Assembly: GCA_963576785.1 (NCBI GenBank)
Contig: OY756143.1
Coordinates: 2,480,001 to 2,544,000 of the forward strand
Length of the DNA: 64,000 bases
Reading direction: 5' to 3'
Origin: Chlorophyllum brunneum
Taxonomy: Eukaryota; Basidiomycota; Agaricomycetes; Agaricales; Agaricaceae
The notes below the pieces were generated by a model, which did not search any database, had not been told where the DNA came from, and saw nothing but the letters and a program-made list of their open reading frames with translations. Numbering within the stretch: position 1 is the stretch's first letter; every line of letters starts with the position of its first letter. A program made the position numbers and the translations under genes. Shown piece after piece: positions 34,273-45,792 of this stretch.

Positions 34273-36912
34273 ATGGCCACCCACCCCCCGTATCTGCATA
34301 TCTCCCCTCTCCCCATGCGCACTCCCTTCCCTCTGCCCCCCGCCAACATTCCCCAGTCCCCCCTCCTCCGCACCTCTGCTGCGACCGTGCCACACCCAGT
34401 CCCCGTCCAGATCCACGGCCCTCTCGTCCCCACCTTTCGTGCACCTGCCCACAGACATGCCCACCATCTTCACTCCATCCCTCCCCGCGAAAAAAGCACC
34501 CGCACTCTCATCATCGACCATATGCTCTGGGTCCACACACGCACCCGCTTCGCACAGGCACGCGCTGAGCTTGGCATGACCGACCGCACTGGTGGCCCCT
34601 CGTCTCCCTACCACACCCACCGCCGTCGACCCGAAAACTATGACGAAGAAGACGAAGCCCTTTCCGAAGGCGAGGACATACTCTTCCTCAAATCTCGCAC
34701 GGGCTGGACTGAGCCTACCCAGGACGATGATGACCACACGAGTAAACAGGATCTCGCCCTCGCTCGCGGCCTTCGCCTCAGGGCTGAAGGTCTTGAGAGC
34801 GTTATTAGCTCTATGCTAGATCAACCACCTCCTCACCATTCTCTCAATGACAACGATTCTTCTGGTCCTCAACCAACCTCTCCAAAGGCTGTCCGCACTG
34901 GCTCACATCCTCACACCCTCCCCAATGGCGTCCGCCTTCGCCTTGCCCTTGGCACTGTCGTCAATGATCTCTTTGCCCGTCAGGCTCCACCTCAGCCATA
35001 TCGACACACTCATCCACCAAAACCCCATGAAGAGGCCCATCCACATCAACCCCACCGCTCGATCCCAGATCTTCCGGAGACGCTTATCCCCCTCATCCCA
35101 CTCTCCGGTGCGTTCAGTGCAATCAACGAGGTAGCTCGCTCTTCTACAACCTCCGTGCCCTATAACCCAGCATCAGCTTATCGCACTGGGCCAATTGGCT
35201 CCACAAATTCCCATCCCCACTTACAGCCCGTAAGCGTTCTTCTTGCTCAATTAGTTGACTTCTAATCTTGGCCCATTCAGTGTCCCACCCCATCTACCCG
35301 TGCCTTATCGTACTACATGTCAGGCGCCGATCCATCAACCGCAAACTCACCTCCTTCCCTTCGCTGCCCCCGCCACCTCCACACTGGATGCGAAATCTGC
35401 GTAGAAGCAAGATCAACTCCTCGTCCATCAGCAGGCCGTACGCATGCCAACCAGCACCAGCAAAGTAAACCTGGGAGCAGCCCTGGCAGCTCGGCTAGTA
35501 CCCAGTGGAAGGTTGGATCAACCAGTGGGACTGATGGGAATATATCCGGATGGCAGGATGGGAGTGGCATAGGATCAGGTCTCCTACGACCAGGTATCAA
35601 GGGCAGCGCCCTCCGGCGACGCGTCTATGACGATGCCAATGATAAACGAGATAAGAACACGGGAGCAGGAAATACAAAGCTCAGTGAACTCATACCTCGC
35701 TTCCTCCGCCTATCTGCCTTAGTAGCGGTAGAACTTGGTCAAGAGGCCCGTGACGACGCAGAGTGGGAAAGCTCTGGAAATCCTGCATCGACTCCTTCAC
35801 CGGTAGGGTCACGAGCAATTCCGCCAACCCATCCCAAAGGCAAGCAGAGAGACGAGCGGGACGAGGATAAGAATATGTCGGACAACGCTCTTCGTCCAAC
35901 CCGCGAGTGGTATATGCTGCTTGCTGGACTCTTGACAAGGGCAGTGTTGGAGGGTTATCTCAGTGCAGGTTGGCGGGGGATCAAATCAGCAGAATGCTTG
36001 TTGATGGTGGGTGTTGGGATAGGTAACTCCCCTGCAGCTGCTGGCGCGGGTGGGAGAGCACAAAGAACTGGGGGAGACGTGGGCAACGAAGGAGCTAGAA
36101 TGAAGGGTCCTGTTGACAGAACTGATGATAACAAGGATAATGATGGCGGCAGCGAGGTGTTCGGTGATGAAGAGGAGTTTAAAGAATTCGACCCTGACGG
36201 ATTACCTAGCCTTGCCCAAGCGGTGAGGGTTCTGTTCCCAAGCTTGAAGGTTGGCACAGATGCTCCTGTGACATCAGCGGGGAGAGGAGGGCAACCCAAG
36301 CTGGGCCAAGCAGAAGCGGAATATGAGGCAGAGATGTGTGGTCGTCTCCGACGTGTAAGTCGTCCTGCGATCCAAATACACTCGTATTGATGCACATGTG
36401 CAGTTCTATGACATCCCTGAGTCGACTCCGGACCTGTCTACGCATATGGAAGACCTAGCATGGTCATATCCTGCGGAGCCTGTTGAACGCGCTGCGGTCA
36501 GGTTCTGCGAAGCAGTTGCAAAATGGCGAGGAAAACCCGAACTTGAAACGGTGTGTTGGCAACTTTGTGATTATATGCACTCAACTCAACCCTATTGCAG
36601 TACAAAAAGAAATCGCCGTCTTCACCTGGAATGTCGATTAACTCGCTCGTGCACTCGAGCCCTTCTAGTCCTGTTCTCTCGAATGCTGTAACTGGAACAC
36701 CATACAGTCTCACCTCCCTTGGCTCAATGCTGGGTCGGCCCTCACCACAGGCACAGACAGCGCCGACCCCGCAGCAGCCGCGACGCCCAGCGCTTAAGCC
36801 ATCTATTGATGTTTACTTCTCCGGCGTGACCTCACGCGTTGGTACGAAACGCGGTCGAGACGAGCGGGAGGGAGAAGGAAGAGAGGAGGGAGTGAAGCGT
36901 GTGCACATGTGA
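34273..36912 (+). CDS. Protein of unknown function, 829 residues (4 exons)
   Basis: Exons 34273-35229, 35281-36354, 36404-36550 and 36601-36912, joined by 49-51-nt GT-AG introns in phase. I do not recognise the family. The N-terminus is Pro/His-rich (HISPLPMRTPFPLPP). Ordered-looking parts are a helix with HMLWVHTRTRFAQARAELGM near residue 80, an acidic stretch, RLRLALGTVVNDLFAR, a CPRHLHTGCEICVEARS segment with possible metal-binding Cys/His, a helix REWYMLLAGLLTRAVLEGYL, and FYDIPESTPDLSTHMEDLAW. The C-terminus is basic (TKRGRDERE). No signal peptide or membrane helix. Long acidic/Ser/Pro linkers suggest a nuclear or scaffold role, which is inference. Coding status is strong because four exons join cleanly. 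Confidence 0.75.
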
Positions 36913-38430
36913 AGTAGTTTGTCCGGCCACGCGGGTGAGACGCGTATCTGCCCTTCTCTCGGGGCCAGGTCTGTTTGTTTGGTGTTATTCTTCGTCCATC
37001 ATCTCTGACGTACATTTACACCACTAATTATAGTAGTTCATCATCTTCGTTCCGTTTTTAAGCCTACCACCACACTTTTTTTTTTACTTAGTTCGCATCG
37101 CTGGGTATAGGGGTTCTTGGTGTATATTGTATTATTTTTCTCGAGTCCGTGTCGACTTGGCTACTAAATAGCTTGTCGACGGACTGTGTAGCTATAGAGT
37201 GTTTTCATTCATAAACCTCGGGCTTGCCCTGCTTTCTTACTTGTTAGATCACTACCAGCCAGAATTCGCAACAACAGACAGGCTAAATGGCTTCGCATCA
37301 TATCAATCATCTACATCTGACATGTTTCAAATTGGACGACAGTCGAGGTGACCATAACATCATTAAGCCACCCCTTCTGTTTCGTCAGGGTCCGCGCTTT
37401 TTGATATAGTCGAAATCGTTGGTTCCATGGTATCCGAGCCGACGGGGCATCCTATACAGAAGAGTTCCTTCTGCAGGGTGTTCCAGGAAGAAGTTAGTAC
37501 AAAGTGGAGAAAGATCAACCCGCAGCTAGTGGAAAAGTGAGCTAGCCGTCCTTGGGTGGTGCGCGGATGAAGGGTGCTAAATTAGTGACACAGACGTCGG
37601 CCGATCAGGTGTATTCTTGCAGTTGGCTAACCATTCCCTGCTCAAAGGATCCCAGAGAATAGTGAATAAGGGCATGAAATCATAGCAGGCTAGGGATGGA
37701 GGAAGTAGTTGGGCGTTTGATTAGGACTACAAGAGATAAGGCCCAGGAGCGAAACAGCACAACGCAGGAAGCGTGGTGTTTGCATCTCTGGGCCTCTGTC
37801 CTATGATCGGGTCTTTGTGTAGTGAGAAGCTTGTCGGCGAGTGAAAGGCTCCGAGTAAATTGGCTATCTTCCCTCGACTCAGCCATTGGAAGAACGACTG
37901 GTCAGGAACGCGGAAGAAAAACTGTGAGATGTGCTTGGAGGATTTGGGGGTATAGGACAAAGACCTAGACCCCTATTACAATTTCGACAAGTACATACCA
38001 AGGCCCAGGGCGTCTAACTATGTGCATCGGGGATGTGATACACGCCACATGGAGGACTAACTCCGTGAAGCAGTCAACGGTTGATTGCCCCGATGTCGAG
38101 CCCTTTTGTTCTCCGACATCATCTTCCAGCTCCCCAGACCATTCACACTCCAAGGCTCCATAATCCTTGGGTTCCCAGATGCAAATCCTCAGGGCCCCGA
38201 ATGTTAATACTTACAGAAGGTAAATGACTTCCGTCGAAACAGTAACCTTAGTTTTGACAGAGGTGGGGTGGTCGCAGTAATTGGGAGATTCCAGCTTCTG
38301 TCAATACCATCATTTCCGTTTCGTTCTGTCTCTCCGCCTTTGGTTTCACTCTGTAATGATATTACGACCTGTGATATGGCAAAGGAGGATTCAATGTCTT
38401 GTTGTAATGTCATCAATAACGGACTGGTGC
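36913..38430. other. Intergenic region
   Basis: About 1.5 kb between a + strand gene and a convergent minus-strand F-box gene. AT-rich 3' region with T runs near 37077; short frames only, no domain. Confidence 0.45.
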
Positions 38431-40074
38431 CTACTCTGGTTTGGCCACAAAGCTCTCCCGGTACACGCCGTTCACGAAGCCAATCCTCGGCAGCTTCGCA
38501 ACAACCACTTTCGCAACCCTCTCGGTCATATGTTCATGCAACCCGGAGCATGCACACCTCCATATATTCAGTGTTTTAACTGGCCATTCTGCGAGCGTCA
38601 ACCTCTCCAAATCTTCCCTGAACTCCATGAAACCATGAACCAAATACATTATATCCATACGTTCTGCCACGTTGATGGGTGTTGCTGAATCCCGTACTGT
38701 TGGTATCGCAAGTTGTCGACCAGTCTTATCATATGCAAGTCCAAGAACTTCCAGTGAGGGAAATCGCGTAGCTAAAGTAACGAGCACCGTAGGGGTGAGA
38801 AGCTCTACCCCGATGTCGAGCTCCTCTAGCACAGGTGAAGCTGCTGCATGTACCAGAATCGCGAATGAATCTACAGAGAGCATCCAAGATGCGAATGATA
38901 GTCTGGTCAAGGACTTTTGATGACGACCGACGAAGGAGATGGCACTCTTGAGGAACGTACGTTCCGGACAAACGCCACTCACAGCGAACCGTGAAAGATT
39001 GGGGAGTGTGATGTTGAAGGGCGCCTGGTCGGATTGGCTGACACTTTCCCAGCGTTCGAGGGGGACATAGGCAGGAAGCAGAGGACCAGTGTAACCCCAG
39101 TCGAAATTCGTGATTGTGTCCTGGTGCCGGAGTAGAAATTCTTGAATAGCGGAGTCGTGGAAAGGCTGGTTCGGAGGAGGCTGTCGAAATTGGAATCGCC
39201 GCAGACGAGGAAGAGTCCCAATGCCACGGGTTAACAACCCGAAATCAATCACTTCATTCGAGAAGATGTCCAACGTCTTCAAAGTCGACGAGTGCCTCTC
39301 TATGAAACGCACCAGCGCAGAAATTGCGACGTTTACATTCCCTGCATATCTGTTCCACTCAATTTCCACTGAAAGATATTCAAGTCTCTCGAGATGAATG
39401 GAATCATGGAGGACTGCTTCCAGTAATGAACATTCGCCTTTTAGAGTTAAGCGGCGTAACGTCGAGCCAAACCCCTTCCATGCAGCGTCAAGTAAGGTGA
39501 GGGAACACGCGGATGGGGGTACCAACGAATGATTAAAGTGCGAGACTATTGTAAGCTCCATGACGTAGCCGAGCGCCTTGATGAACCGGTTGAGGTAAAG
39601 CACACTGTCCAGGGACTGTGGTTTATTGCACCGGCGCGAGGCCAGGGCCATCTTTTTAAGACGTTCCCATAAACTGCGAGGGCGTAGATTGTGGGATATA
39701 GAGCCTCCCGGTCCGCTTTCACTGATAGTGTCTATCACCTCTTCAGAGACCGGCAAATCGTATATCGTGGTCTTCAACGCCAACGACCTGACACATGCCT
39801 TCATCGCAGGAAGGTGCCGTCTATCATCGCGATCAATACTTCGTCAAATGCGCAATGAAGAAATCACTTACGATATAAAGAGGCATCTTCTCAACCCAGT
39901 TCCATGAAGCATCCCAATTTCTAGTTCTCTATACCTGATTGCGATGCTAATATGGAAAAACGCACGATTAACTCCATACATCTCCTTCACCTGTTCGTCG
40001 GTCAAAAAGTCGGAAATATGCAGCCATATATCGAAGGGTATGTCGGAAGCCGTAGTTGCTTCATAGGAAACCAT
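38431..40074 (-). CDS. F-box protein (2 exons)
   Basis: Minus-strand exons 40074-39872 and 39820-38431, joined over a 51-nt intron with GTAAGT donor, give 530 residues in phase. The F-box is at residues 10-55: SDIPFDIWLHISDFL, then VKEMYGVNRAFFHISIAIRYRELEI, a pattern common in mushroom F-box proteins. The long C-terminal part has irregular Leu-rich repeats (LERLEYLSVEI, LPRLRRFQFRQP, LSRFAVSG, LEELDIGVEL, LEVLGLAY), consistent with a solenoid that would bind substrates of an SCF ubiquitin ligase. The F-box is split from the repeats by the intron. Substrate is unknown. Confidence 0.78.
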
Positions 40075-40913
40075 TCTAGGGAACCAAGGTAGGGGTGAAG
40101 AAGCATCCCTTGGACCCAGGGTATTTATTTCGGTGTTCTGTTTTGTCGGATTATGGCTAGCCCCGTGTTTCTACTCAGCCTTCCTATGCGACGTTTGAGC
40201 ACGAAAACCCTGAATGATCAATGGGTACTTACTTATAATTCCATCATTTCTGAGACATCGGATTCGTGCACCCATGAGACCCCACCCACTAACAGAGCCC
40301 AATAAAGTGGACTTTTCGGTAGTGGGGCGGGAGTTGGCGGTTCGCGCGCCCAAGATAGGCCTAGCCATCCCGCTGTTCCCAGGTTCTCAGGGATGTCAAG
40401 TGCAGCAGGGCGCCTTTGGGTGCCAGAGCATCGGTGCCAGACTCCATGAGTGTGGTTGGTCTCGTGTTCACGGTAAATTAGTCGAAATGATCTTCTTAGC
40501 CGCTTGATCCTGTAACGTGTTGGAACAATAGAACTAGCACCGAGAGATGTGTCCATGCAGGCGGTGCTCACTAGACACATCCATAGGAGTTGTGCAAGAA
40601 TCAAGGAGTAGCCTACTGAAGAACGCATTAGGCATAGTAACATCCCGTCATAATTATTGTTGAGGAACTGTTCATGGCACCAAGCCCGGCGTCTGACCCG
40701 TTAAGTCCATCGATGCATCAATGACGTCCTTCAAATGTTGAGTGCCTGTATATAACATCATGTTGATTATACTGACAACGTTCAAACTTGTGAGTGCGCT
40801 GTCGAATAATACAAGGTTGAGACATGCAGGAAACCCAGTCACCCAGAAAAATCCAAACTGATGGAACTCGTTCAGCCCAAAAGAAATGTTCGATTGCACC
40901 CCCGTTACATCGC
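40075..40913. other. Intergenic region
   Basis: About 0.8 kb with short frames only, e.g. 40643-40233 (-, 136 codons) without domain or codon regularity. Contains the promoter of the F-box gene and the 3' region of the UPF0014 gene. Confidence 0.45.
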
Positions 40914-42291
40914 TCATCCGAGCAGGGCTCTCCTCTCTCCCTGTTTAACGGTCTTCTCTTTCCCCATCCCTTCCTGAACCCAATCCAACCACCTCACCCA
41001 TGTTTTGGCGATCCTCGTAAAGCCTTGTCCTACTTTTGCCACTCCCGAGTCTCCTGCCCTCCAAATCCCGTGTTTCTTCTCGTTAATCCTATCGACTCTG
41101 ATCCTATGCTGCCGATCGACGGTCATGGCAATACAAGAAAATGTCGTAAATATCGATGCGAGGGTTGTTGAAGACGAGATCATAAAGACTATTATCATCT
41201 GTAAACGAGCTGCTTGTTGTACCGAGGACCCGCCGAGGATAGCTCCAGTCATCATCCCTGGAATTGCTATAATCCCTAGGACACTATTTCGTGGGAGGAG
41301 AAGTAAGGGCTTAGTGAACTACCAGACCGAGGACGTTTTACCTCATGCTATTGATGGTGGGGGTTAGTGCCAGTCGCAAAGCTTCAATAGCGATGGGCCT
41401 GCAAGCCTCGACGCGGGATGCACCAAATGCAAGATAAACTTCCACCTTGTCCCTATTCTCTCTAGAAGGAATTACATGTCAGTCAAGAGTGAACTCGATA
41501 TGAACATGTGAGAGCTCACTGTAATTCTTTCAATACATAGCTTATTGAGACCGTTATTCCGGAAATCGTCGCGCCGCAAAGCATACCAACGATTGGAACT
41601 TCCAAATAGGAGTGAGGAAGTGGGGGAAGTTAAGATCCGTAGTGGCGTACTGTACTGGAGGGGCGTCCAGAACGGATCTATGGCCATGGCATAACGTGTT
41701 CCTAGAATCGAAACTGGTATTGTGGAACCAAGCATAGCGACAAGGACGGATGGAAACTGTGGGAGTGCTCAGAAGGGGCCCATATGCGGTGATAGAATGA
41801 AGGTACCATGTATTGATAACGGCGTTTTGATTTATTAACCACTGCAGAAACCACGTTAATCCCAACGTTGTAAATGATATGGATGAAAATACCGATTTCA
41901 ATCGTCCCGAGTAAATTCAGGAGAACTAGAACGAGAGTGTGAGCGTGGAGCCGTAAAGAGGGAGTAGTTATTCACCAGCGATACCCGCTACAACCCACCC
42001 GTTCTCTGCGGTGAATACCTGCTGCAGAATTGTGGCTACTAGCGTCAACTGCACCATACATCTCACTGCACTTATCAACAGTGACGTCCCAACGCCAATC
42101 TCGAGTATCCTAGATAGTATGGTATTAAACAGAATGAACGCGAGCGCAATGGCGACATTCTGCCATCCAAGGTTTTTTTCCAGGGACGTAACAAAAAAAT
42201 GCGAGTCCGACGCAGCTATGGTTGCGCCAAATGAGCTGAGAGTGAGGTTCCTTCCTGAGAAATGCATGGTGAAGGTTGGAGTGAGAGTCAT
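40914..42291 (-). CDS. UPF0014/FetB-like multi-pass membrane protein (7 exons)
   Basis: Minus-strand exons 42291-41976, 41925-41893, 41841-41807, 41756-41651, 41598-41520, 41461-41342 and 41283-40914 give 352 residues, all phases consistent. Exons 2 and 3 are only 33 and 35 nt. Family blocks seen in order: LGWQNVAIALAFILFNTILSR, VGTSLLISAVRCMVQLTLVA, LLNLLGTIEIVVNKSKRR, GSTIPVSILGTRYAMAIDPF, PIVGMLCGATISGITVSIS, YLAFGASRVEACRP, and the hallmark IPGMMTGAILGGSSVQQAARLQ. In E. coli FetB pairs with the ATPase FetA in a transporter linked to iron homeostasis. No ATPase partner is seen nearby. The 60-residue tail is basic and probably cytosolic. Substrate in fungi is not established. Confidence 0.9.
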
Positions 42292-43893
42292 GCTCAATTA
42301 CGACAGTCTATGAAGGACAATATATGAGGGAGAAGTCCGTTGACGTGGAAGCTCAAAATGAGGTGATGTAGAAAAAAGGAAGCGGAGCCTAACGGGGGCT
42401 CCTAGATGGTGACCACGAGATGGAAACGCTACAGATGCTGTGAGCAGGTGAATTGTGAAGTAGAGCAGGGTACAAGAAGCTGAGCACTGACGCAAGGAAG
42501 GCGCTGACAAAAAGTGGCCCCCAACCACGGCGGGAAGGGTGAAGCAACGGGAAAAGATTGAAGGATGGTCTGTGTTCACAGAGTCGCTGGCCAAAATTCA
42601 GATTTACTGGACAGGGTCGTAGATGATGCAATTCCGTGTACTCCGGCTATTCTTGGCCAATCACAGCACGCATATTTGTCACCTGCCTTGTCTGTTTTGC
42701 GACCCTGCAAATGCCAAGGTGCAGTGCATATTGCCAGTGTCCATCAACTCCAGGGCTTGGCTGGGCAATGGAAGGCACTACACCCACGTTGAATATCAGG
42801 TTAGCCTCGCGGTAGTTAATTATAAAAAGCCTAGGGGGGTGAAATTCTATATGCTTTCACGTGATTTGATTTCTTCACGGCATATGCAGGTCGTTCTAAC
42901 TTCGACATTGTGCCTCAACCTGTGAGTGGCAGAGGCCTATTGCATTTAGGTTTCTTGTTCATAGTTAATAGAGCAGAAGTCTGCATCCGAGAGTGTTCCC
43001 GTATCTAGGACCAATAGCAGAATGTCGAGTTGTCCAGTAACATTCACTGCACAAGGTCAGCTGTATCGCTGGCTTATGGTAGGAAACATAAGAGGGTTAT
43101 TGTTACCCACAGAATCACGGAGCATTCATTCGGTTTGGCTAATTATGGCTGAGGTGCAATTCTGTCCAATTTCAGCACGAGAACAAATTATCAGACGGGC
43201 TCTGGCAAGTTTAGATGACATTTGTATCACTCATAGGCACAGGAGATGCTTCGGAGTGTGTTAGATCAGGTTAGATTGGCTTTGTTCGGAACGGGGTTCA
43301 GTGAAGTAGATGCTTCTGTCAAGTAGACCAGAATAGCTGGGCAATCGAGGGCGGGGTTACGCAGACCAGAGGACCTGAACCATACTTATCCAGGGTTCTG
43401 GTCTGCCTCAGTTTGCAAGGACGCCGTGGGCACTCCCAGGGGGCTCTCAGATACTGCCGGAGCTTTGGAGACCATACTGCAAAAGCTGTTTACAGTTTCT
43501 GTGGCGGAACCACAGCTCCATCGGGGTGCGAGTCATGTCTGATGCCATCTGCGACCGAAGAAGCATCGTCATAGCTGGATGACAAATCGCGCACGCTTAT
43601 CACCCTCATTTACTGATACTGATCTTACGTGTAAACGGGATTCACTGTCCAGCAGCATTAGGCCTCCGATAAACGAACGGACGCAGGAATATGCACGAAA
43701 ACGCACACTGCGACACACTCCGGGGTTCTGGAGAGAGGGGGAGAGGCAACCATGTGCCCGGAAAAATATAGGGAAATCATGGAGCGGAGACGAGTGTGAC
43801 GACAGATGAGCGTGAGAGCGGTGGTATATTCCCACGGGTACAAGCACCATCGCCCGACAAACAACAGAACGTTCTTCCCCACCCACCACGTCT
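42292..43893. other. Intergenic region, divergent promoter area
   Basis: 1.6 kb between the minus-strand UPF0014 gene and the plus-strand coiled-coil F-box gene. Short frames only; no domain or repeat recognised. Confidence 0.45.
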
Positions 43894-45792
43894 ATGGCCC
43901 AGCAGCCCCTCCCGGACCCCTTTGCCCTCTTTTCCGCCGCCACGCGCGGTGACCTCGACGAGGCCAGGCGTCTTCAGGACCTCATCAACTGTCTGGACAG
44001 TGAGATTGACCAGGCCAATGATGTTCTCCGCGAGCTTCTCAAGAGACGCAGCAACCTCCTTGCCGAGGCAAGCTACATACCTGGCGACAGGGATAACATC
44101 ATCCTTGACATACGTCGATACGAATCCGAGCTTTCCAACAAGCAAACCGAGATCACCAATGCGCAGACAGAGCTTTCGCGGCTCCAGGACCGCGCTCTCC
44201 TTTTTTTCAGGGATCAGAACAACTCCGCTCATTCCGATCTATACTCCGAGCTCGCATCACCCCTTAATTCGTCATATACGCATGACCATGAGCTCGACAT
44301 TGAACGTTGTCAAATGGTCCTTGATCAGCTGATGCAGGATGTTAGCCGGATACAGCAGCAGCTCGACCACTCGCGCAAGCTCCTTTCACCAATTTTACGC
44401 TTGCCTTCGGAGTTACTCGAGCATATATTCACCTTCTGCCTTCCTTCACAAAAATTCGTACCCCTTTACCAACAATCTGCTCCTTTACTTCTTACTAGTG
44501 TCAATCGTCTGTTTCGAGAACGTGCTCTTGCCACTCCCCAACTATGGTCATCCTTGTCCATCCACAGAAGCACCTCAGGAACCGGCTTCTACCCTCATCC
44601 CAGTCTCATCGAACTCTTCATCGAACGCTCAGCCGCAGTTTCCTTGTCGTGGAGCTTAGAAGATGCGAAGCCGAGCCTCACTGTTGTTGATACTAATCGG
44701 CCTCCTATGCCGGTATCACAGATTGTGGAGCTATATGTGCCGCACGCTGAACGATGGAAGCACGTGCGTATTGATTATGGTAGTGGATGGGTTCCGAATA
44801 CAGGGCTCGACCTAATTCCCGCGAACACCCAATTCTCTGTATTGGAGACATTCTCCATCAAGAGAGGTTACTGGCTTGACAATCGCGAGATTGGAATTCT
44901 TTCCCGCATGCTGGCGTCCCCGCGGCTTTGCGGGGTTAGCTGGTATAGCCAAAAACCTTACACTACACTGACGATGCCATGGTCCCAGCTGAAGCAGTTC
45001 TCCATCAACCATCTGGTTCCTGTCCGCGAAGCCCTCAATATCATCTCACTCTGTGACAAGCTTGAGGATGTCGAGATGAATATGCTCCTTCCAACTAAAA
45101 CCGACGGCGAATCACCCATAGAAAACCTTAGGCACGACACGCTCCAGGGACTGAAGCTCGAGGTCGCTGGCGATCCCAACATCCTTTTCAACACCATTAC
45201 ATTCCCCAACCTTAAGCGGTTCGAGATCAGCCTTACACAAGGCCCTCGTGCTCCGCCCATGTCTCTCGAACTATTCCGGCAATTCATCGATCGTTCGTCC
45301 TGCGTTCTTGAGAAACTCACTATTGAAGAGGCTCAATTGAGTGCGGATGATCTGCTGGGCTTGCTCACGTACCTTTCGCCCTCCCTCACCGATCTCAGCT
45401 TCCAGCACGAACGCCATAACGCTGGTTATATCAACGACAAAATATTGCGTATGATGACTCTCCCTGATGTTCATGGCCCTCAGTATGTCGAAGACCCAGC
45501 TGTCCGGAGCACCTTTAACGGGTTGCTCTGTCCGAAGTTAAAATATCTACGACTATGGGGCGTTGTCGGGTCCACGGATGGGGTTTTGGCGGATATGCTG
45601 CAGAGCAGATGGATCGGGTGTCGGAATTGTCGGCCGGGGCAGGTGTTGGATACGGTGTTTGTAGTGTTGGATGACGATATGGATCGGAATCGGCATCAAG
45701 AAGATTTCAAGAGGATGCATGAGTTGAAGGCTTGGCGACCGGGTCTTTGTTTCCAGCGCTTGGTCCGCGTGGTGATGGACGAGCATCGATGA
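43894..45792 (+). CDS. Coiled-coil F-box protein (single exon)
   Basis: A 632-residue intronless protein. Residues 20-160 are heptad-like and charged (ITNAQTELSRLQDRALLF; QMVLDQLMQDVSRIQQQL), a coiled coil. The F-box follows at about 165-210: ILRLPSELLEHIFTFCLP, then TSVNRLFRERALATPQLWSSL. The rest has Leu-rich units (LETFSIKRGYW, LKRFEISLTQG, LKYLRLWGVVG). The order coiled coil, F-box, repeats is the standard form of a large Agaricomycete F-box family that would feed SCF ubiquitin ligases; the coiled coil may dimerise. The ATG at 43894 begins MAQQPLPDPFALF. Substrate is unknown. Confidence 0.82.
   Translation: MAQQPLPDPFALFSAATRGDLDEARRLQDLINCLDSEIDQANDVLRELLKRRSNLLAEASYIPGDRDNIILDIRRYESELSNKQTEITNAQTELSRLQDRALLFFRDQNNSAHSDLYSELASPLNSSYTHDHELDIERCQMVLDQLMQDVSRIQQQLDHSRKLLSPILRLPSELLEHIFTFCLPSQKFVPLYQQSAPLLLTSVNRLFRERALATPQLWSSLSIHRSTSGTGFYPHPSLIELFIERSAAVSLSWSLEDAKPSLTVVDTNRPPMPVSQIVELYVPHAERWKHVRIDYGSGWVPNTGLDLIPANTQFSVLETFSIKRGYWLDNREIGILSRMLASPRLCGVSWYSQKPYTTLTMPWSQLKQFSINHLVPVREALNIISLCDKLEDVEMNMLLPTKTDGESPIENLRHDTLQGLKLEVAGDPNILFNTITFPNLKRFEISLTQGPRAPPMSLELFRQFIDRSSCVLEKLTIEEAQLSADDLLGLLTYLSPSLTDLSFQHERHNAGYINDKILRMMTLPDVHGPQYVEDPAVRSTFNGLLCPKLKYLRLWGVVGSTDGVLADMLQSRWIGCRNCRPGQVLDTVFVVLDDDMDRNRHQEDFKRMHELKAWRPGLCFQRLVRVVMDEHR

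Noticed and set aside
34015..34737. 240-residue minus-strand frame antisense to the 829-residue gene
   Set aside because: Overlaps a well-supported exon; its composition mirrors the GC-rich sense codons.
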